Part shown: positions 24,591-37,722 of the stretch, piece after piece
How the letters are laid out: the number at the start of each line of letters is the position of its first letter
Numbering within the stretch: position 1 is the first letter of the stretch
Source: Cricetomys ansorgei
Lineage: Eukaryota > Chordata > Mammalia > Rodentia > Nesomyidae
DNA length: 64,000 nt
Reading direction: 5' to 3'
Assembly: GCA_026225945.1 (NCBI GenBank)
Contig: JAMJFZ010001816.1
Coordinates: forward strand, 1,198,001 to 1,262,000
Notes under the pieces: model-generated
What the model was told of the DNA's origin: nothing
What the model saw: the letters and a program-made list of their open reading frames with translations, nothing else
The model's database searches: none
Translations under genes and position numbers: made by a program

Positions 24591-27322
24591 GCTGGAAAAA
24601 ATGTTAATTTAGATAATGTGGTTTGCCCTTTGTCTTCTCATTCTGTTTTGCAGTTTCACTGATCTATAATGGTCTGTTCTTATTAGATAGTATTAACTTT
24701 ATCCTTTGTTCAATCAAGCTTTACACTTTGCTCGGAAGATGACTATTGCTAACTCCCAATTGAAATGTGCCATTATCTATGTATCTTTTATATTTCAATT
24801 CTTCCAAAATGTTTTCTGTGTTTACTAACTTACTTGTGATTCCATGCATACATAAACATATTGTCCCCCTCAACTTAAAGTGTCCAAAGAGGCACTTAAA
24901 AGATAGATTGAAATATGTTGAAATTCTAACCCTGTATAATTATGAAAGTCACAGATTAACTATATTACTTTACACTTTAAGAGATTCTAGCACCATTTGA
25001 GTCACTGAAAGGAGCAGTAACTAAATTGTCAGGCCTACTCTTTCTTTTGTTTCTCTAATATTTGAGAACTCCCATTAGCTTTAAGAGAACTTATTATATT
25101 GTTTACTTAAACCCCACTTCCTTAGACAACTTTTTAAGATATGCATCTATTTTTATAGAGGTTCCGGAGGGAAAGCAGTTACACAATCAGACATTAGTAC
25201 ACTGAGAACAATAAAAGCCAGGATCTGCTGGCTAAAACACAAGTTAACAGTTTAGTCTCTGGAAGCACTACTGTTGACAACGCTTTCACTTTTCTAAGCT
25301 TAGGGAAACTAGTGGTTGTTTTGAACTAAATAAAATTCTCTCAACACAGTAGAATGCATACTACAGTGACAATTTCACATAAATAAGCTTAAATTAAACT
25401 ATAGAGAAATACATTGATTAAAAATATTCTATATTTATAATTTTATTTTTTGATAAAATGCATAATTTAATTAATGATGTGACAGAGAGATCTTTTACCA
25501 CAAAATATGTGACGTATGCCAGGATAATGATATGCTGTGTGGAATCCTTAAATAAATATTCCCAGTTTCTGATTTGTAGGATAAGATTTCTTGATTATAA
25601 CATCTCTTTTTTTCCTTAATATTATGATTAATCATGTAATTTCTCTCATCCATAGTGTATAAAACAAACACTATGTGATTAGAAAATATTATATTTATTT
25701 CTTCTTAGTTAATAAAAAATGGAACTTAAAAAATAAAGTAGATTAGTTATATGGAAACTGAACTCATTAAGTAAGTATATTTTGGCTCTTTCTTGCACAT
25801 TATAACAAGTTTCAAACGTGGCATCCTTAACTGACTGTTTCTTCATATGTGTAATTGCCTCAAAATTCTGCACTTTGCAATGATGCTTTAGAATTTCAAT
25901 AAAATATGATTTCATTATTTGATTTTTCCAATGGTGTTTCCTTAACTAGGATGAATCACATAAGACATGCTTACTGATGATTACATCTTAATATTTTTCC
26001 ACGTGTACTAAAAGCATAGCTTGCCCTGAACTCAATGATCTGAAAAGTCCCAAAGGAAGCATTTGAAATGAACTCAAACAACACAATAGTTTGGAATTGA
26101 TCTGGGAATCTCATTTCCCTCTTTGTATCAAAGCTCAACTCTGTTTGCTATAAATATTATGAAACAGTTTTGCACGTATTAACATCAGTCAGTGCTTTGG
26201 CTAAATAACTTGTTTAATGCCACAAATTTATTTTACAGACATTTTATTTTAACCCTTACATTCTTAATATTTTATTTGGTTCAGAGGGGAATTCTAAATA
26301 CATTATACTTACGTTTTAAATTGTTTATGCTTTTTTTAATTAAAAAAGAAATACAGTATAGTTTCATCATTAATGGCAACTCTATTAAAAGAATGATATA
26401 GTTGAACAATAGTACATCTGTCATTTTCTTTTTAGTCTCAGACTAAATATTAAACATTCCTCTGCATCCTTTGAATAGGTCTCTTCTCTAATATAGAAAT
26501 ATTACTCTTAGTAATTTCTATTTTGCAGGCAAATATATTTTCTTTTATAATGTAGGGAATTCATTTAAGTCTGAAAAAGAAATATGAAATATACTTTGCT
26601 CAGCAAAATGTTTTGTTAATTGTTTATTTAAATGTTTTATGATATGTCATAGTAGCTCACAAAGTAGAATTTGATGTGTATTTCTATTAGCAACTGAAAA
26701 AACAGAATTAATATGACTATATCTGTCTATAATGGCTAATTATTTAGAAAACAGCTATAGTGTTAAAACAAAAGATACCATAAGAAAGAAAAGACTATCA
26801 TTTATAGTTGTAAGAAACGTGGTTTCTTTTGTCAAGCTGTGACTAAAGTTAAAGGTTATCTTAACATTTATGAAACAATGGTGAGCAAAATGGGAACACT
26901 TAGAAATGTGTATGAGTCTTTGTCCAGTACATGAAAAGGAAGTATTTGGTTACTCGGGCAAGAGAGACCAACTTTGCTGGGAATAATGAACCACTCTGAT
27001 GCCCTAACAGAGCAGGAGGGAGTTGTGAAGAATATTCCTTCAACAAAGTGAACTTCATTTCAAGCCAATTGCTTCGAATAAATTCTAGAAGCCTGTTTTT
27101 AGAGAATGGTTAGAACATGAAGCCTTTTTTTCTTTTTTTCAGGGCATTCCCAGTAATCGATTGACATGGTTTAAAGAAGTGAACAATCTTCCTTCAAGCT
27201 TCAAAACCAATGAAATAACAAGAAATTATGTCTTAAAGAATCATAAACTCAGTTATTCTAAAAAGCACTTATATATACATTACCAGTGGCAATAAACTGT
27301 ACATTTGGGGAGATTAAAAACT
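24591..27322. other. Unique AT-rich DNA, no gene seen
   Basis: No recognisable SINE, LINE or LTR over 2.7 kb. The part 26930-27130 is less AT-rich and of even complexity. Open frames are short and hydrophobic or AT-driven. Confidence 0.45.
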
Positions 27323-27400
27323 GAATGGTTATAGTGGAGGATTTAATGCTTGCCTAGCAAGTGCAAGGATCTGGGTTTGATTCTTAGCTATTAAAAAAAA
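27323..27400 (+). repeat. ID-type SINE
   Basis: Contains atgcttgcctagcaagtgca and then gatctgggtttgattcttagc. This is the tRNA-derived A/B-box region of the ID (BC1) family, followed by an A-run at 27392-27400. Confidence 0.75.
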
Positions 27401-27415
27401 TCACATGGAGTCGAG

Positions 27416-27567
27416 TCAGGTGATGGTGGCACATGCTTTTAATCCCAGCATTAGGGAGGCAAAGGGAGGTAGATCTCTGTGAGTTTGAGGCCAGCCTGTC
27501 TACAGAATGAGTTCTAGGACAATCAGAGTTATAAGAGAGAAATCCTGTCTCAAAAACCAGGAAAAAA
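27416..27567 (+). repeat. B1 SINE
   Basis: A nearly full-length monomer: gtggcacatgcttttaatcc, ggaggcaaagggaggtagat, gagtttgaggccagcctg, gttctaggacaatcagag, then tcctgtctcaaaaacc. It follows the ID element by about 15 bases. Either two independent insertions lie side by side or the pair is a composite ID_B1 (B4-class) unit. Confidence 0.92.
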
Positions 27568-28534
27568 TTACATGGGCTTAAATATACAAAGAAGAAAAGT
27601 AGAAATGCAGTGGAAGAAGAAAACACGGGGAAAAGTTTTGTCCAGCGACATACATGGTATCGCTGGTATTCTGTGGGTAATGAGAAGTACTTGGAGAAGT
27701 CAGGTGGCCCAGAGGCTCCATTTTCCTGAGAGTATCATAAATTCTTGTGTATTCCATATTGTTATAGCCATGTATCTGAGACATGGTTGGAAAAAATTGT
27801 GAGATTTAATATTACAAAGCCCCTAATCTTCAGAACTGATAATATATATAAACCTGTAGTAGATGCTCCTGGCCAAAAATCAAACACACAATCAAACAAA
27901 ATACAACACAAAAACAAAATATCAGGAAAATTGATTAAAAGTAATAAAAGTTAATACACATAAATAACTTATATAATAGCCATCATTCTATTAAATCTGT
28001 GCATTATTTGTTTTCCTTCATATGTTAATTAGCATATATAAATAATTTCTCTTATTTTTAACAAGTTTAGAAATAATTGCTTGACAGTATAAATAATTCT
28101 TATTTAATATAGTTATAAAAATGAAAGCACTCTTAATTTATTTCAAAGAAGCTGACACTAGATTGAATTGTCTTAATTGCTGTATTTAAATGATATCTCT
28201 GGATTCTGGATCTTCTCAAAAACATCCGAAATGAAAGAGATGGGAAGCAAACTAGGTACATTATTCTAAAATCTATTCTTAAAGGTTCCAAAGACAATAA
28301 AAGTTGGAGTACAAGTAATCGAACACATGTCAAAAATAAACTATTGAGAGGTGAGAAACAGATGTTCAATTTGAAACACACATTCAGTGAAGTTGAAAAT
28401 CAATAGAAAATCTCACAACTAGACATTTGGTGACATTCATCATTGTGAGGAGGAAGAACATCCTCACATCTTGCAAAGTGAAAAACTGGGTCTAATTTTC
28501 AATTCTTTGATTCCTAATTTTGTAGAAATTATAT
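27568..28534. other. Unique AT-rich DNA, no gene seen
   Basis: No repeat body recognised. Overlapping frames on opposite strands at 27570-27800 look like chance. Confidence 0.45.
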
Positions 28535-29280
28535 TCTTTTTTTAACTTATTTTTTCTTCTTTCATACAATACATCCCAACTCCAGCCTCCCCTCCTTCCA
28601 CTCCTCCCAGTACAGACCCCATCTTCCCTTTCCCCCAGATCTATACCCCGTTTCCCATCAGAAAAGAGTAGGGCTCTCAGGATTACCAATGCAACAAGAT
28701 TTGAAAAGATGGAACAAAGCCTAGCATGAACCCCAACATCAAGGATGGAAGAGCCAACCCAGAAGAAGAGGGGCTCTAAGGGTAGGTAAAACCATTAGAG
28801 ACTCACTACATACGCTCCAACTTTTAGGAGTTCTACAAGAACACCAAACCAAACAGCCTTAAAATATATGCTGGTGACCTACCACAGAGGCAAGCTCAGA
28901 GTCTGCAGCTTCAGTCTCTAAGAACTCCTATGAGTCCTGGTCGATTGACTCAGTGAGCAGTGTTTTCCTTGTGTCCTCAACCCCTCAGTTCCTGCAATGC
29001 CTCCTCCCCTTCTTCTGTGGGGTTCCACGCAATGCCTGTCCACAGCATCTGTTCAACTGCTGGAGGAAGCCTCTCTGACGATAATACGGCTAGGCATGGA
29101 TCTATGGCAGAATATCCTTAAGAATCGTTTTAGAGCTAACAAGTCTTCGGTTCCTGGCCAGCCCCACGGTGTCAGGCATGGGCCCCCTTCTTTGGTGTGG
29201 AGTGCCCCTCCATTACCCCTGCAAAGCCTGAAGGTGGAATAAATTGTAAGTCGAAGGTTTTGTAGCTGATTTGGTGTCTC
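28535..29280 (-). mobile_element. LINE-1 3' UTR fragment
   Basis: Same block order as the 21.2 kb copy. It has a T-rich end, ttcatacaatacatcccaac, a C/T-rich block, and agaaaagagtagggctctca. It then runs through the 3' UTR body to gtcgaaggttttgtagctga at the 5' edge (about 29270). Homology stops at the same 3' UTR region where the 52.8 kb copy inverts. No coding part remains. Confidence 0.88.
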
Positions 29281-30062
29281 AATTGAAGTTTTATTAATTA
29301 CTAGGCTACAATGTACATGTAAAAACAATATCAGAAAACATTTATGACAATATTCAAATAAGATTCTATTTAAAGCAATTATTATCATTGTTCCTAATCC
29401 AAGATAATTAAAGAAAAGTAGATTTTGAAATAGGATATAGATGAAAACTTAGGGACAAGGTTCTGTCTTAATGAAGAAAAAGATAAGAAAGTTTCTAGAA
29501 TGGCCAAAAGTAAGTGTGTATGTTTTGTGTGTTTATTGAGTTAAAATTATGACAAGTAAGTTGCAAACAAGTATAAGCAATGCAAAATATCTTTAGGAAA
29601 AGGAAGGAGAAGAAAGTAATATACAATCAAAATGCTAGTTTGTACAAAGAAATAACAGTGGAGTATGGTAAACATGTGGATTATAGCAAGCAATCCTAAC
29701 CTACCTCCATTCCAATTATTGATGCTCAAACAGAACATAACCAACTAGGAAACACATGAAAAACAGAAATTTAATTTCAATTTTATCATCAAGGATGTTC
29801 AAAGCCAAAGCCCTGGAATCTGAAGAGAATTTTTTTCAACACAATCTTGTGAGATCCGTACCACGTCTCTACCTTTGTGCATTACTCATGGCCCATGCCC
29901 AGAAACAAGTATAAGCTGTCTGATTTCATAATCGACACATAGTATTTGTACTCTTGAACTGTGATGGAATAGAAAGAAAAACCAAGTTTCTTTAAATATA
30001 TCACTCTTGCACGAAAGTTCCATAATCCTGTCCTTCAGCTCTGACCAAAAACAAACTTTCTG
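29281..30062. other. Unique AT-rich DNA, no gene seen
   Basis: Nothing recognisable beyond A-rich runs. Confidence 0.4.
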
Positions 30063-30180
30063 AGAAGGTCGCTAAGCAGTTAAAAATAACTACTGCTCTT
30101 CCAGATGACCCGATGTTGGGTCATTTTGTCTCTAACTCTTATGATAAGCATCCAAGAATACTGCTGGAATCTACAGTGTT
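30063..30180 (+). repeat. B2/B3-type SINE, 3'-truncated
   Basis: Reads agaaggtcgctaagcagtta, then actgctcttccagatgacccg, which is the B2/B3 tRNA-like head with A and B boxes. A short diverged body follows. The 3' half is not recognisable. Confidence 0.65.
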
Positions 30181-31654
30181 TTCCAGGTTCAAACAGGAAT
30201 TTGAATACTGAATCAATTTTGAAAATGTATTATACTTTAAAAACAATATCTTTATCAATATTGTGTGGAAAATATTACTTCATAAGACAGAGAAAAATAA
30301 CTCTCCAAATGGAGCCAGACATCCTGTTTACTTTTGATTAATATTCTCACACCATCACTTACGTTTAAAATGTCTTCCTTTTTCACATTCTATTACAAAG
30401 TTACACTTTTATTGAAACTAGCACTCTAATTTTCAGATTCCTACATATCTCTTATTTTTGTATTCCTTTTATTTAGCAAATGGAAACTGCTATTTTAGAC
30501 TTACAGACGACTTTTTACATTTATTTCCCACCAGAACTTTATTAAACCTAATTCAGGCTCTGATTTTGACCAATATTAATGGCATGAGAGCATAGGAATG
30601 CTTGACCTGAAAACATTAAGGTTAATCTTGTACATGAGAACTACTGTTCATGGAAAAATGCATGATTTTTCCTGAAAACAATCCCAGGAAATATACTGCT
30701 ATATAGATTGGGTTATATCAATCTTGCATAGTATTGAATGTCTGCTATATTCATTATTTTGTCCAAATTTAGACTATGAGTAACAGAGTCATACAAAGTT
30801 TACCAACAGGAAAAAGTAATTGTTTAGACAGTGTTCCTCTTCATTGTGTCCAAATATTTCACACCTAGTTACAAAATGTATTGGAATACAGAAAGGTTTG
30901 TTTTGAAAACATCTGTAAAATGCTAAAACATGAAAAATTAATTTTGCAGCAGGATTCCATTTATTGTTTTACAATTCTTAAGTGGAGTAGATTGCAACAT
31001 TACACTATTTATCTTCTGTTTTTGTGATTCTATGTAATTTTGTGCTCTGTACAATAATGATATTTTAAAAAACAATTAGAAGCTTATATGAAAATATTAT
31101 TGCATTCCTAAATCTTTAATAGATTTTCAAGTAACCAGGAATAGAGATCTTGAACCAGGAGAGAATAGAATTTAAAATGAATTAGAAATGAAAACACCAT
31201 CACAGAATGCAAGCAAATCTTCTTGTCTCCCCCTAAACATGCTATTTGCCTTCCAAAACAAACAAAAAATACAAAATAATTCTCAAAAGATGCTAACAGA
31301 AATTTATTTTAGAATATACCCAGGAAATAATAAAAATGATTTACTTAAAATGAGTTTGGAAATTCAGATCAATTTCATGAGAAGTGTAATTTTAAATGCT
31401 ACCTATAAATTGATTGAAATACCAAAATCACCAAGCAAAGATAAGCAGCTTCTTATGCTCCATAAACTAACATTGGATAAGTTGGATGCAAAGGAAAAGT
31501 TTTAGCAGAAAGATAGAGAAGCTATCTAATGCAATCAGGTGTTAATTGGAAATCATAGAAATGAAAATACAACATCTGAAATAAAAGATCACATGTTTAA
31601 GCTAAACAGCAGACGAAAAAAATGTGAATTTAGGTAAAATAAACACTTTCCAAT
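30181..31654. other. Unique AT-rich DNA, no gene seen
   Basis: A 105-codon plus-strand frame at 31188-31505 is rich in K, N and L, as expected of AT-rich chance frames, and has no recognisable domain. Confidence 0.45.
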
Positions 31655-31995
31655 TTTACATTAAAAATACATTTATCTCTTATACAATATTCCCCAACCA
31701 CAGTTTCTCCTTCTATTTCTTGCAACTCCCCTCTCCCAATTCCTCTTTTCCCCAGATCCATTCCCCTTCCCTTTCCCTTCAGAAAAGATCACGTCTTCAA
31801 GAGACAAGATACAATAAGACAAAGCAAAACCCTTCATATCAAGGCTGAACAAGGCAACCAAATAGGAGGAAGCATTGCAAGAACAGGCAAAAGAGTTAGA
31901 AATACATTGCTAGAAGTACCAACAAGACACCACGTTTACAGCCATATTATATACAAAGAACACCTGATACAAACCCACACAGGCTCTGGGACCCT
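31655..31995 (-). mobile_element. LINE-1 3' UTR fragment
   Basis: Tail end near 31655, then cttatacaatattccccaac, a C/T block (31700-31775), cagaaaagatcacgtcttca, gcaaaacccttcatatcaag, and up to acacaggctctgggaccc. This is the same series as the other minus-strand L1 ends but shorter at the 5' side. Confidence 0.82.
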
Positions 31996-33834
31996 TCCAA
32001 CAATAAGAACAGAAGAGGGATGAACAAATAAATAGAGCACACACACTTACAGCAGAATATCAGCTGGCTTGACCGGAAGGAGAAGCTGAAGTTACTGACA
32101 CAGAAAGAAAAGTCAGTCGAATCACTTAGCAGAACAACGATTTGATAAAGTTTTGTTAGTTCCTTCCCTTTATTTAACTGCATATTTCAACATATTTGTT
32201 TTCCAATGCATATATTTCCATTTTCTTCTTAATAATGAAACCTCAAATTTATCAAGCCAAAGAGATGATACTTTCTTACATTTCATGTACTAGATATAGC
32301 TTGGAGAGGACTGCTGGGATCCTAGTGGAGATGCTCATGACATGTACCCCCTTCTAGTTGTACCCTTGACAGACCATGTGATTGTTTCTGTTTTCATTCT
32401 CTCCCACTGAAATGAAACTTTAATATCTAGTTTGGGAAACTTACTGAGAAAACAATAAAGACAATGACCCTGTAGCACTTTGATGTAGAAGGTAGAAAAA
32501 AAGCTGAAAGATAAATTTGAAGTGGTTCTGAACTACAGAATTGTTGATTTGAAGACTTAAGAGCCAGAGGGGAAAGAAAAAGTATGTGAGAGCGATAATC
32601 ATCAGCTGGAACTTTGTTACAAAAACTACATGTGTATCCTAATTTGAAAAACAAGAAACAAAACAAAACAACTATTCAGAGTTATAACTAGGAAATCTCT
32701 AATCATTCTATGAAAAAACTTCTCTCAGACATGCTCTGTTACTTCAATTTACTTCACTATCTTTAGAGTATCAATAATACATTGACATCTTTATCTATTG
32801 CTTATTTTCTTATGTAATACCTTGATTTTTCCAAGTATATATTTATGAATTACTTTAATTTGAAATATTAAAGGGAACAATGAATCAGTACCTTTTAAAG
32901 AATTTCTTCAGTGTGATAAGTTTTCTTCTTGAGTGATTTGCATTTTCTTGCATAAAATGTTGATGGTTTTTGTTTGGTTGTTATCAATGGTATTGGAGTA
33001 TAAATTACTTGTTTGGAGGGCATCTATGTTGTTAGAATTAAATATACAAGTAAAGTAATATATATTTCCTTAATATTTAATTAACTGGCTTGAAAAAATA
33101 GAATACAATGCTTGGCTGCAAAGTTGAGATTTGTTTAAAATAAACACATAAGCTAAAACACAAAAAGTTATGTCCATGGTGAAGAATAGGTAGAATGTTT
33201 CTGCTGGCTATTTCTAGGGAACACAGGAAGTAAGAGCACATCTTTTATGCAGTTCTCCAACTCATGGAAGAAAACAAATGTTTCTAGAGTACAAGATAAG
33301 ACATTTCTAAATTCGCAACAGAAAATACAAGAAAACCAATAATGTGACTTTCTTTTTGAACATTTAAGAGAAATTCTGCATTCATTGTTTTATGTTTAAA
33401 TTTCAATTAATACAGTGGTTTAAAATGGCTTTGTCATTACTACTACTGACTTCTTTGCTCTATTTAAGGAGACAAATATACATTACTTTACTTAAATATA
33501 TAATTGTGATCACTTTGGAATCAACTATGTACAAAAGTTTAGTGGAATGAGCCAGCCACGGTAGTACATTCCTATAACCCCCAGATAGAGGGAACTTTCA
33601 CTGTGTATATAAGCTGTTTCCAAATATCTGACTGATGAGACACACATGTTCAAGGCAGGTTTTAAGAACTCTGCTAAAGTGAAATGTAAACTGCAGTATC
33701 CTTCATAAGAAGAAGAATATACACTGTGAATTTAGTTAATTCAAATTTATACCTAATTAAAGAAATCTCTATGGAGGATCATGGATGAATCAAAGTTTCA
33801 ACAATATATCATATTATAACCTAATACAAATAAT
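31996..33834. other. Mostly unique AT-rich DNA; possible SINE trace
   Basis: At 33549-33590, gagccagccacggtagtacattcctataaccc resembles a B1 head but does not continue as one. No exon seen. Confidence 0.4.
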
Positions 33835-34311
33835 AATTCTTTGAGCTATGAAGAAGTAGAAATATGCTAGCCATTATTAAGAAGAAGATGAGTGGAAACC
33901 AACCACTCAATGTTCCAGCACGACTGAGGAAGAGATCACAAGGCCCCATCTCTGGTTGATGAGCTACAAGCAGGCTACAGCCTCTTAGGGAGGAAGTGTC
34001 CATTTTCATTAGGTAGGAACTTCTGATAGGTTGCCCATGGCCCAGGGGTCAGCTTTGGATCTCTCGGCATACTGACAACTCAAATTAGACTCAGACTAAG
34101 TAGGAGATGATAGACAAATATATACATAGGTAGGTAGATAGATAGATGACAGATAGATAGATGGCCTCAACAAAACTTGAATTCAAGAAGGGAATATGGA
34201 AGGGCACAGGAGGGGTAACAGAAGGATACATGTGCATATGATTAAAATGCATTATATTCATATATGACATCCTCAAAATGAAAGGTGAGAAAAAAGAAAA
34301 AAAACTCCTTA
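33835..34311 (+). mobile_element. LINE-1 3' UTR fragment, plus strand
   Basis: Contains gaagagatcacaaggcccca, ggttgcccatggcccagggg and tcagctttggatctctcggc. After a GATA microsatellite it has the purine-rich gaatatggaagggcacagga and a terminal A-rich stretch (34290-34311). It resembles an older rodent L1 3' UTR in sense orientation. The subfamily is uncertain. Confidence 0.55.
34129..34163. repeat. (GATA)n microsatellite
   Basis: Repeats of GATA with one ACA interruption, inside the L1 3' UTR segment. Confidence 0.85.
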
Positions 34312-34380
34312 ATAATGCAAAGGAACATAGATTTACATTGAAACTATGTTGAAAATGTCAAAAAGAAATATAAAATATGG

Positions 34381-34411
34381 AAAAAAACAAAAACAAACAA
34401 ACAAAAACACA
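34381..34411. repeat. (AAAC)n A-rich tract
   Basis: A-runs with C at four- to six-base spacing. Confidence 0.75.
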
Positions 34412-34857
34412 AGGATACCTCTTAAAACAAGGAAATTTAGTGCCTAAGCTTTAACTGAATAATGTTTATGATAATAGTATAGGAAAAAAAATGCATCATA
34501 GAAGAGTCATAGAAAAAAAATGTTACTTGCTTCTTCCTACCCCAATGTTGGGTAACAAATCAATTTAGCCAGTGCATCCTGGGTAGATGGCGGGCTTTAA
34601 TTAGACAATGTCTACATGTTTTTACCATTGTTATGTTTAACAAATGGTATCAGTCTGAAAAAAAAATAGAAAATACATTAATTTATGTTCAAAAGTGGTT
34701 TTTATAAATAGAATGAATGTGAGGGATAAATTAGAGATAGCATTAAATAGAAATTTGAATCTAAATAAAATAGTTTTGAACAAAGTAGAATTAAATTACT
34801 TTTCAAAATTTACTGAACTATCTGATTTATTAATAAAGAGTTGTAGATATAAATGTG

Positions 34858-35519
34858 TGTGACTATTTATTTTTATTCTCATGGGTTCACTGCAGAGAAC
34901 AGTTTATTCCTTGCTAATTCAATCCTTGATCCTAAAAGATTTCAGCCTTTGCACAATATAATCTTAAACCTAGACCTGGAAGCATTCAGCCTCCATACAA
35001 TCTAATCTGCAAGCCTTGACTATTTCAGCCTCTGAGACTGACTGAGCTCTGATTATCTGTCCCCTGAATTACCTCTTTTTTCTCGGATATATACTGTGTT
35101 AAATCGTAAACCATTTGTTTCTGACTCTGCTGTCTCTCGTAGCTTATTCTGGACTGGCTCTTTTCTTCTTGGCTTCTCCTTCAGAACTGTCTATGAGCTG
35201 ACTGCACTCAAACTGCCTGACTAAACTAACTTTCTGCTTCTTCTTCCTGTTTCTTGCCTGCTTCCCCTCTCTTTCTACTTTGCTTCTCTCTCTGAGCTCT
35301 AGCTCTTGTCTCTCTGAACTGTATTTTTGTCTAACTCCAACTCCTATGAACTGAGAGCTTCTTTTTACCTTGAGAGTTGGGATTAAAGACATGCACCAAC
35401 ATTCTTTTTACCCTAGAGCTGCTGCCAGATCAGAGAACAAATGTCTCACAGATCTTCAAATCTAATCTTTTGCTACAGCAGCCATGTTGTTGGATAAAAA
35501 GATTAAGTTTTCCTCTACA
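34858..35519 (-). mobile_element. LTR copy 1 (3' LTR of an ERV) of an unnamed family
   Basis: Aligns block by block with copies at 39.98-40.77 and 44.54-45.22 kb, and in reverse with 62.2-63.06 kb. Shared blocks are the cacagtttatt end, ttcagcctccatacaatcta, agcttattctggactg, caaactgcctgactaaacta, and the ttcctctaca end. On the minus strand it starts TGTAGAGG, has an AATAAA signal (plus-strand tttatt at 34903-34908), and ends near a CA at 34858. Directly upstream of TGTAGAGG lies a polypurine tract, so this is the 3' LTR of a minus-strand element. I do not recognise the family name. Confidence 0.72.
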
Positions 35520-35530
35520 TCTTCCCCCTG
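35520..35530 (-). other. Retroviral-type polypurine tract
   Basis: Minus strand reads caGGGGGAAGA immediately before the LTR start TGTAGAGG. A purine run abutting the 3' LTR is the primer site for plus-strand synthesis in LTR retroelements. Its presence fixes the orientation of the whole LTR family. It is not seen beside the copy at 45.2 kb. Confidence 0.65.
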
Positions 35531-36310
35531 TCTGTTTAAGCTATAAACTGTGCTGTGAAAATATCTTTAACACAGTTTAACTACTACAAGAGGACAAGAT
35601 TAAATGAAGCTTATTGTTTGAGTCCAAAGTTCTATAGAACGCCTGTTTCAGTCCCATAAACTTAACAGTCTGAATCTCTTTATGAAGATCCTCTTCAGCC
35701 TTAGCAGCAATTGTTGATGGGATGATCTTCAACAAGTGTCCATTTCAGTATAAAAGTTTTCCAGTCTGATGAATTATTGTCTCTCTTTCTTAAGCCCATT
35801 TCTTGACTGTCCTCTCATAAGGGGATCAGGTTTTTGTGTTGCTTGTGTTACAATCTTTGTGCACTTCTTCCCTTCTTGAGACCCACCTTTCAAGATAGCA
35901 GTTGGTATCTAGGAAGCTCTCTTACTCAGATCGAATCTATCAATTTTGATGGGACCCACGGCTTTTAGTCTCTTATAGAAATATAAGCAAAATCTCTTCT
36001 CCAATGTAACACATTCCCTGCCTTTCATTCTGATGTTAACTCATCCCTGTAATACACAGGCTCATTTAATTCAGCAGGTTTTTGAACAATCCAGTGTCTT
36101 TTGGCAGCTGTTGTTCCTGCCTATAGCATTAAAAAATTTAAAGTTAATAAAGCATTAAGCAATCTATCTCTGGGAGTCCTTATTTTATCCCCCGTTTCTT
36201 TTTATTAAGCATCTCCCTTAAGGTATGATTAGGTCTTTAGGAACCCACACATATCAATAATTGGACTTTGTATCTAACATTTCCCACTTTTGAAAACTGG
36301 ACACAGGACA
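35531..36310 (-). mobile_element. Internal sequence of a decayed endogenous retrovirus-like element
   Basis: Because it lies upstream of a 3' LTR with its polypurine tract, this stretch should be the 3' internal region of the same element. It has no frame longer than about 60 codons in the sense direction, and short frames are broken by many stops. I could not recognise gag, pol or env from it. No matching 5' LTR appears within the next few kb in the expected orientation, so the element is truncated. The right edge is a guess from the change in composition. Confidence 0.45.
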
Positions 36311-36631
36311 TATTTTATACCTGCAAGGAATGCTTGCAAGTGAACAGGTTTGTATTGAGTGTCTGCATACTCAGTGGTCACAATAGTTATCTATTTCACG
36401 TAATAAACGTTTAATAAGTTATCTTGCATTAATGGACATGTGCAGGTTTCCTCATAAAAGCTTTTTGTAAGTTTTTGAATTATTGATAGATGTTAATTTC
36501 CCATATGTAAATATACTGCTAAATTACTTTCCTGTATATATAAAACATAAATGTTTTATAATATAAGTATAATGAATTTAATCACTCACTTTGATTTTTG
36601 AAAACTACTGTTTGATAAAAATTAAAATGCA
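36311..36631. other. Unique AT-rich DNA, no gene seen
   Basis: Could include more of the decayed ERV. Nothing diagnostic. Confidence 0.35.
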
Positions 36632-36845
36632 GATCTGGACAGTTGGCTCTGTGGTTAAGAGCATGGATTGTTCTTCCAGAGGGCTAGAGTTTCATTCCTA
36701 TCTAGTACCTACATGGTGTCTCATAAGCATCTATAATTCAGTCCTATGGTATACAATATCCTCTTCTGGTCTTTGCAAACACTGCATGGGCATGATAAAC
36801 AGACACACATGCAAGCAAAACACCCAAATACATAAAATAAGGTGA
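36632..36845 (+). repeat. B3/B2-type SINE
   Basis: Head cagttggctctgtggttaag, then gttcttccagagggctagag, body, and a 3' region gcatgggcatgataaacaga with an A-rich end. Full-length or nearly so, diverged. Confidence 0.85.
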
Positions 36846-37498
36846 AAATGAAATAAAAAATAAATTAAAATGAAAATGATTCATACATTTCATTAGTAAC
36901 ACATTCATGAACACTAATGTTATTAATCTATGAAAACAATAATTAATTTAATTCAAACACTTTCAATTTAGTGTACCATAGACATGATTGATTAAAAGAA
37001 ATTTTTAAAAAATATCCTACGACTTTACAAGAATTAGTGCAAATGAAATTATAGTGAAAAAGAACTTTCACCATGTTCACAGAACATAGTACTTATTTCC
37101 ATGAAAGTCATTACAGTCACTTATATCATCATCCTTCCCTGAGACAAGGTACACCAGCTCTGCTTGAGAAGATGAGATAAGATGCACAGTTTTCCTCAAA
37201 GCTGCTTTTTAAATATGAACTCAATCCATAGAGTAGTTATTCAAAGCTTCATCTAACCAGGGTGGTGAAGATTCAGTACCATTATCCTCCAAACAGAGTC
37301 AATTTCCATCCAAAAGGAGTTAAATGGCTGACACTGGAAACAGAAATCTTTAAAGGAAGAGAAAGTAACAAGATTGCTACCACAGAAAACCGACAATTAA
37401 ATGGTAAGTAAAGTTCATGGTTGCTTTGAGGACCTTTGTTCCTTTGCTTTTGCAGTTAGTCATCTAGTGCAGAGACACTTTAAATAACAAACTTTGAA
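36846..37498. other. Unique AT-rich DNA, no gene seen
   Basis: Nothing recognisable. Confidence 0.4.
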
Positions 37499-37722
37499 GT
37501 AGCCAGGCATGGTGACACACACCTATAATCGCAGAATTTTAGGGGATGGAACTGAAGGATCTGACTTGTTTTCCTGGACTCCATATTGTGGAAGGAGAGA
37601 ACCAAATGTAATCAATCACCTTCTGACACCAACATGTGCACCATGGCACTGAAGAGCAACACAGTTATGTGTACAAACACACACTAAAAATATAAACAAA
37701 TGAATGAATGAATAAATAACCA
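37499..37722 (+). repeat. B4/RSINE1-type composite SINE
   Basis: A B1-like head (agccaggcatggtgacacac, acctataatcgcagaat) is joined to ccatattgtggaaggagaga and ccttctgacaccaacatgtg, with a CA-rich then (AATG)n tail. This mixture is typical of the B4/RSINE1 group. The exact subfamily is uncertain. Confidence 0.65.

Noticed and set aside
31188..31505. 105-codon plus-strand frame
   Set aside because: Asparagine-, lysine- and leucine-rich composition typical of AT-rich chance frames. No family recognised.
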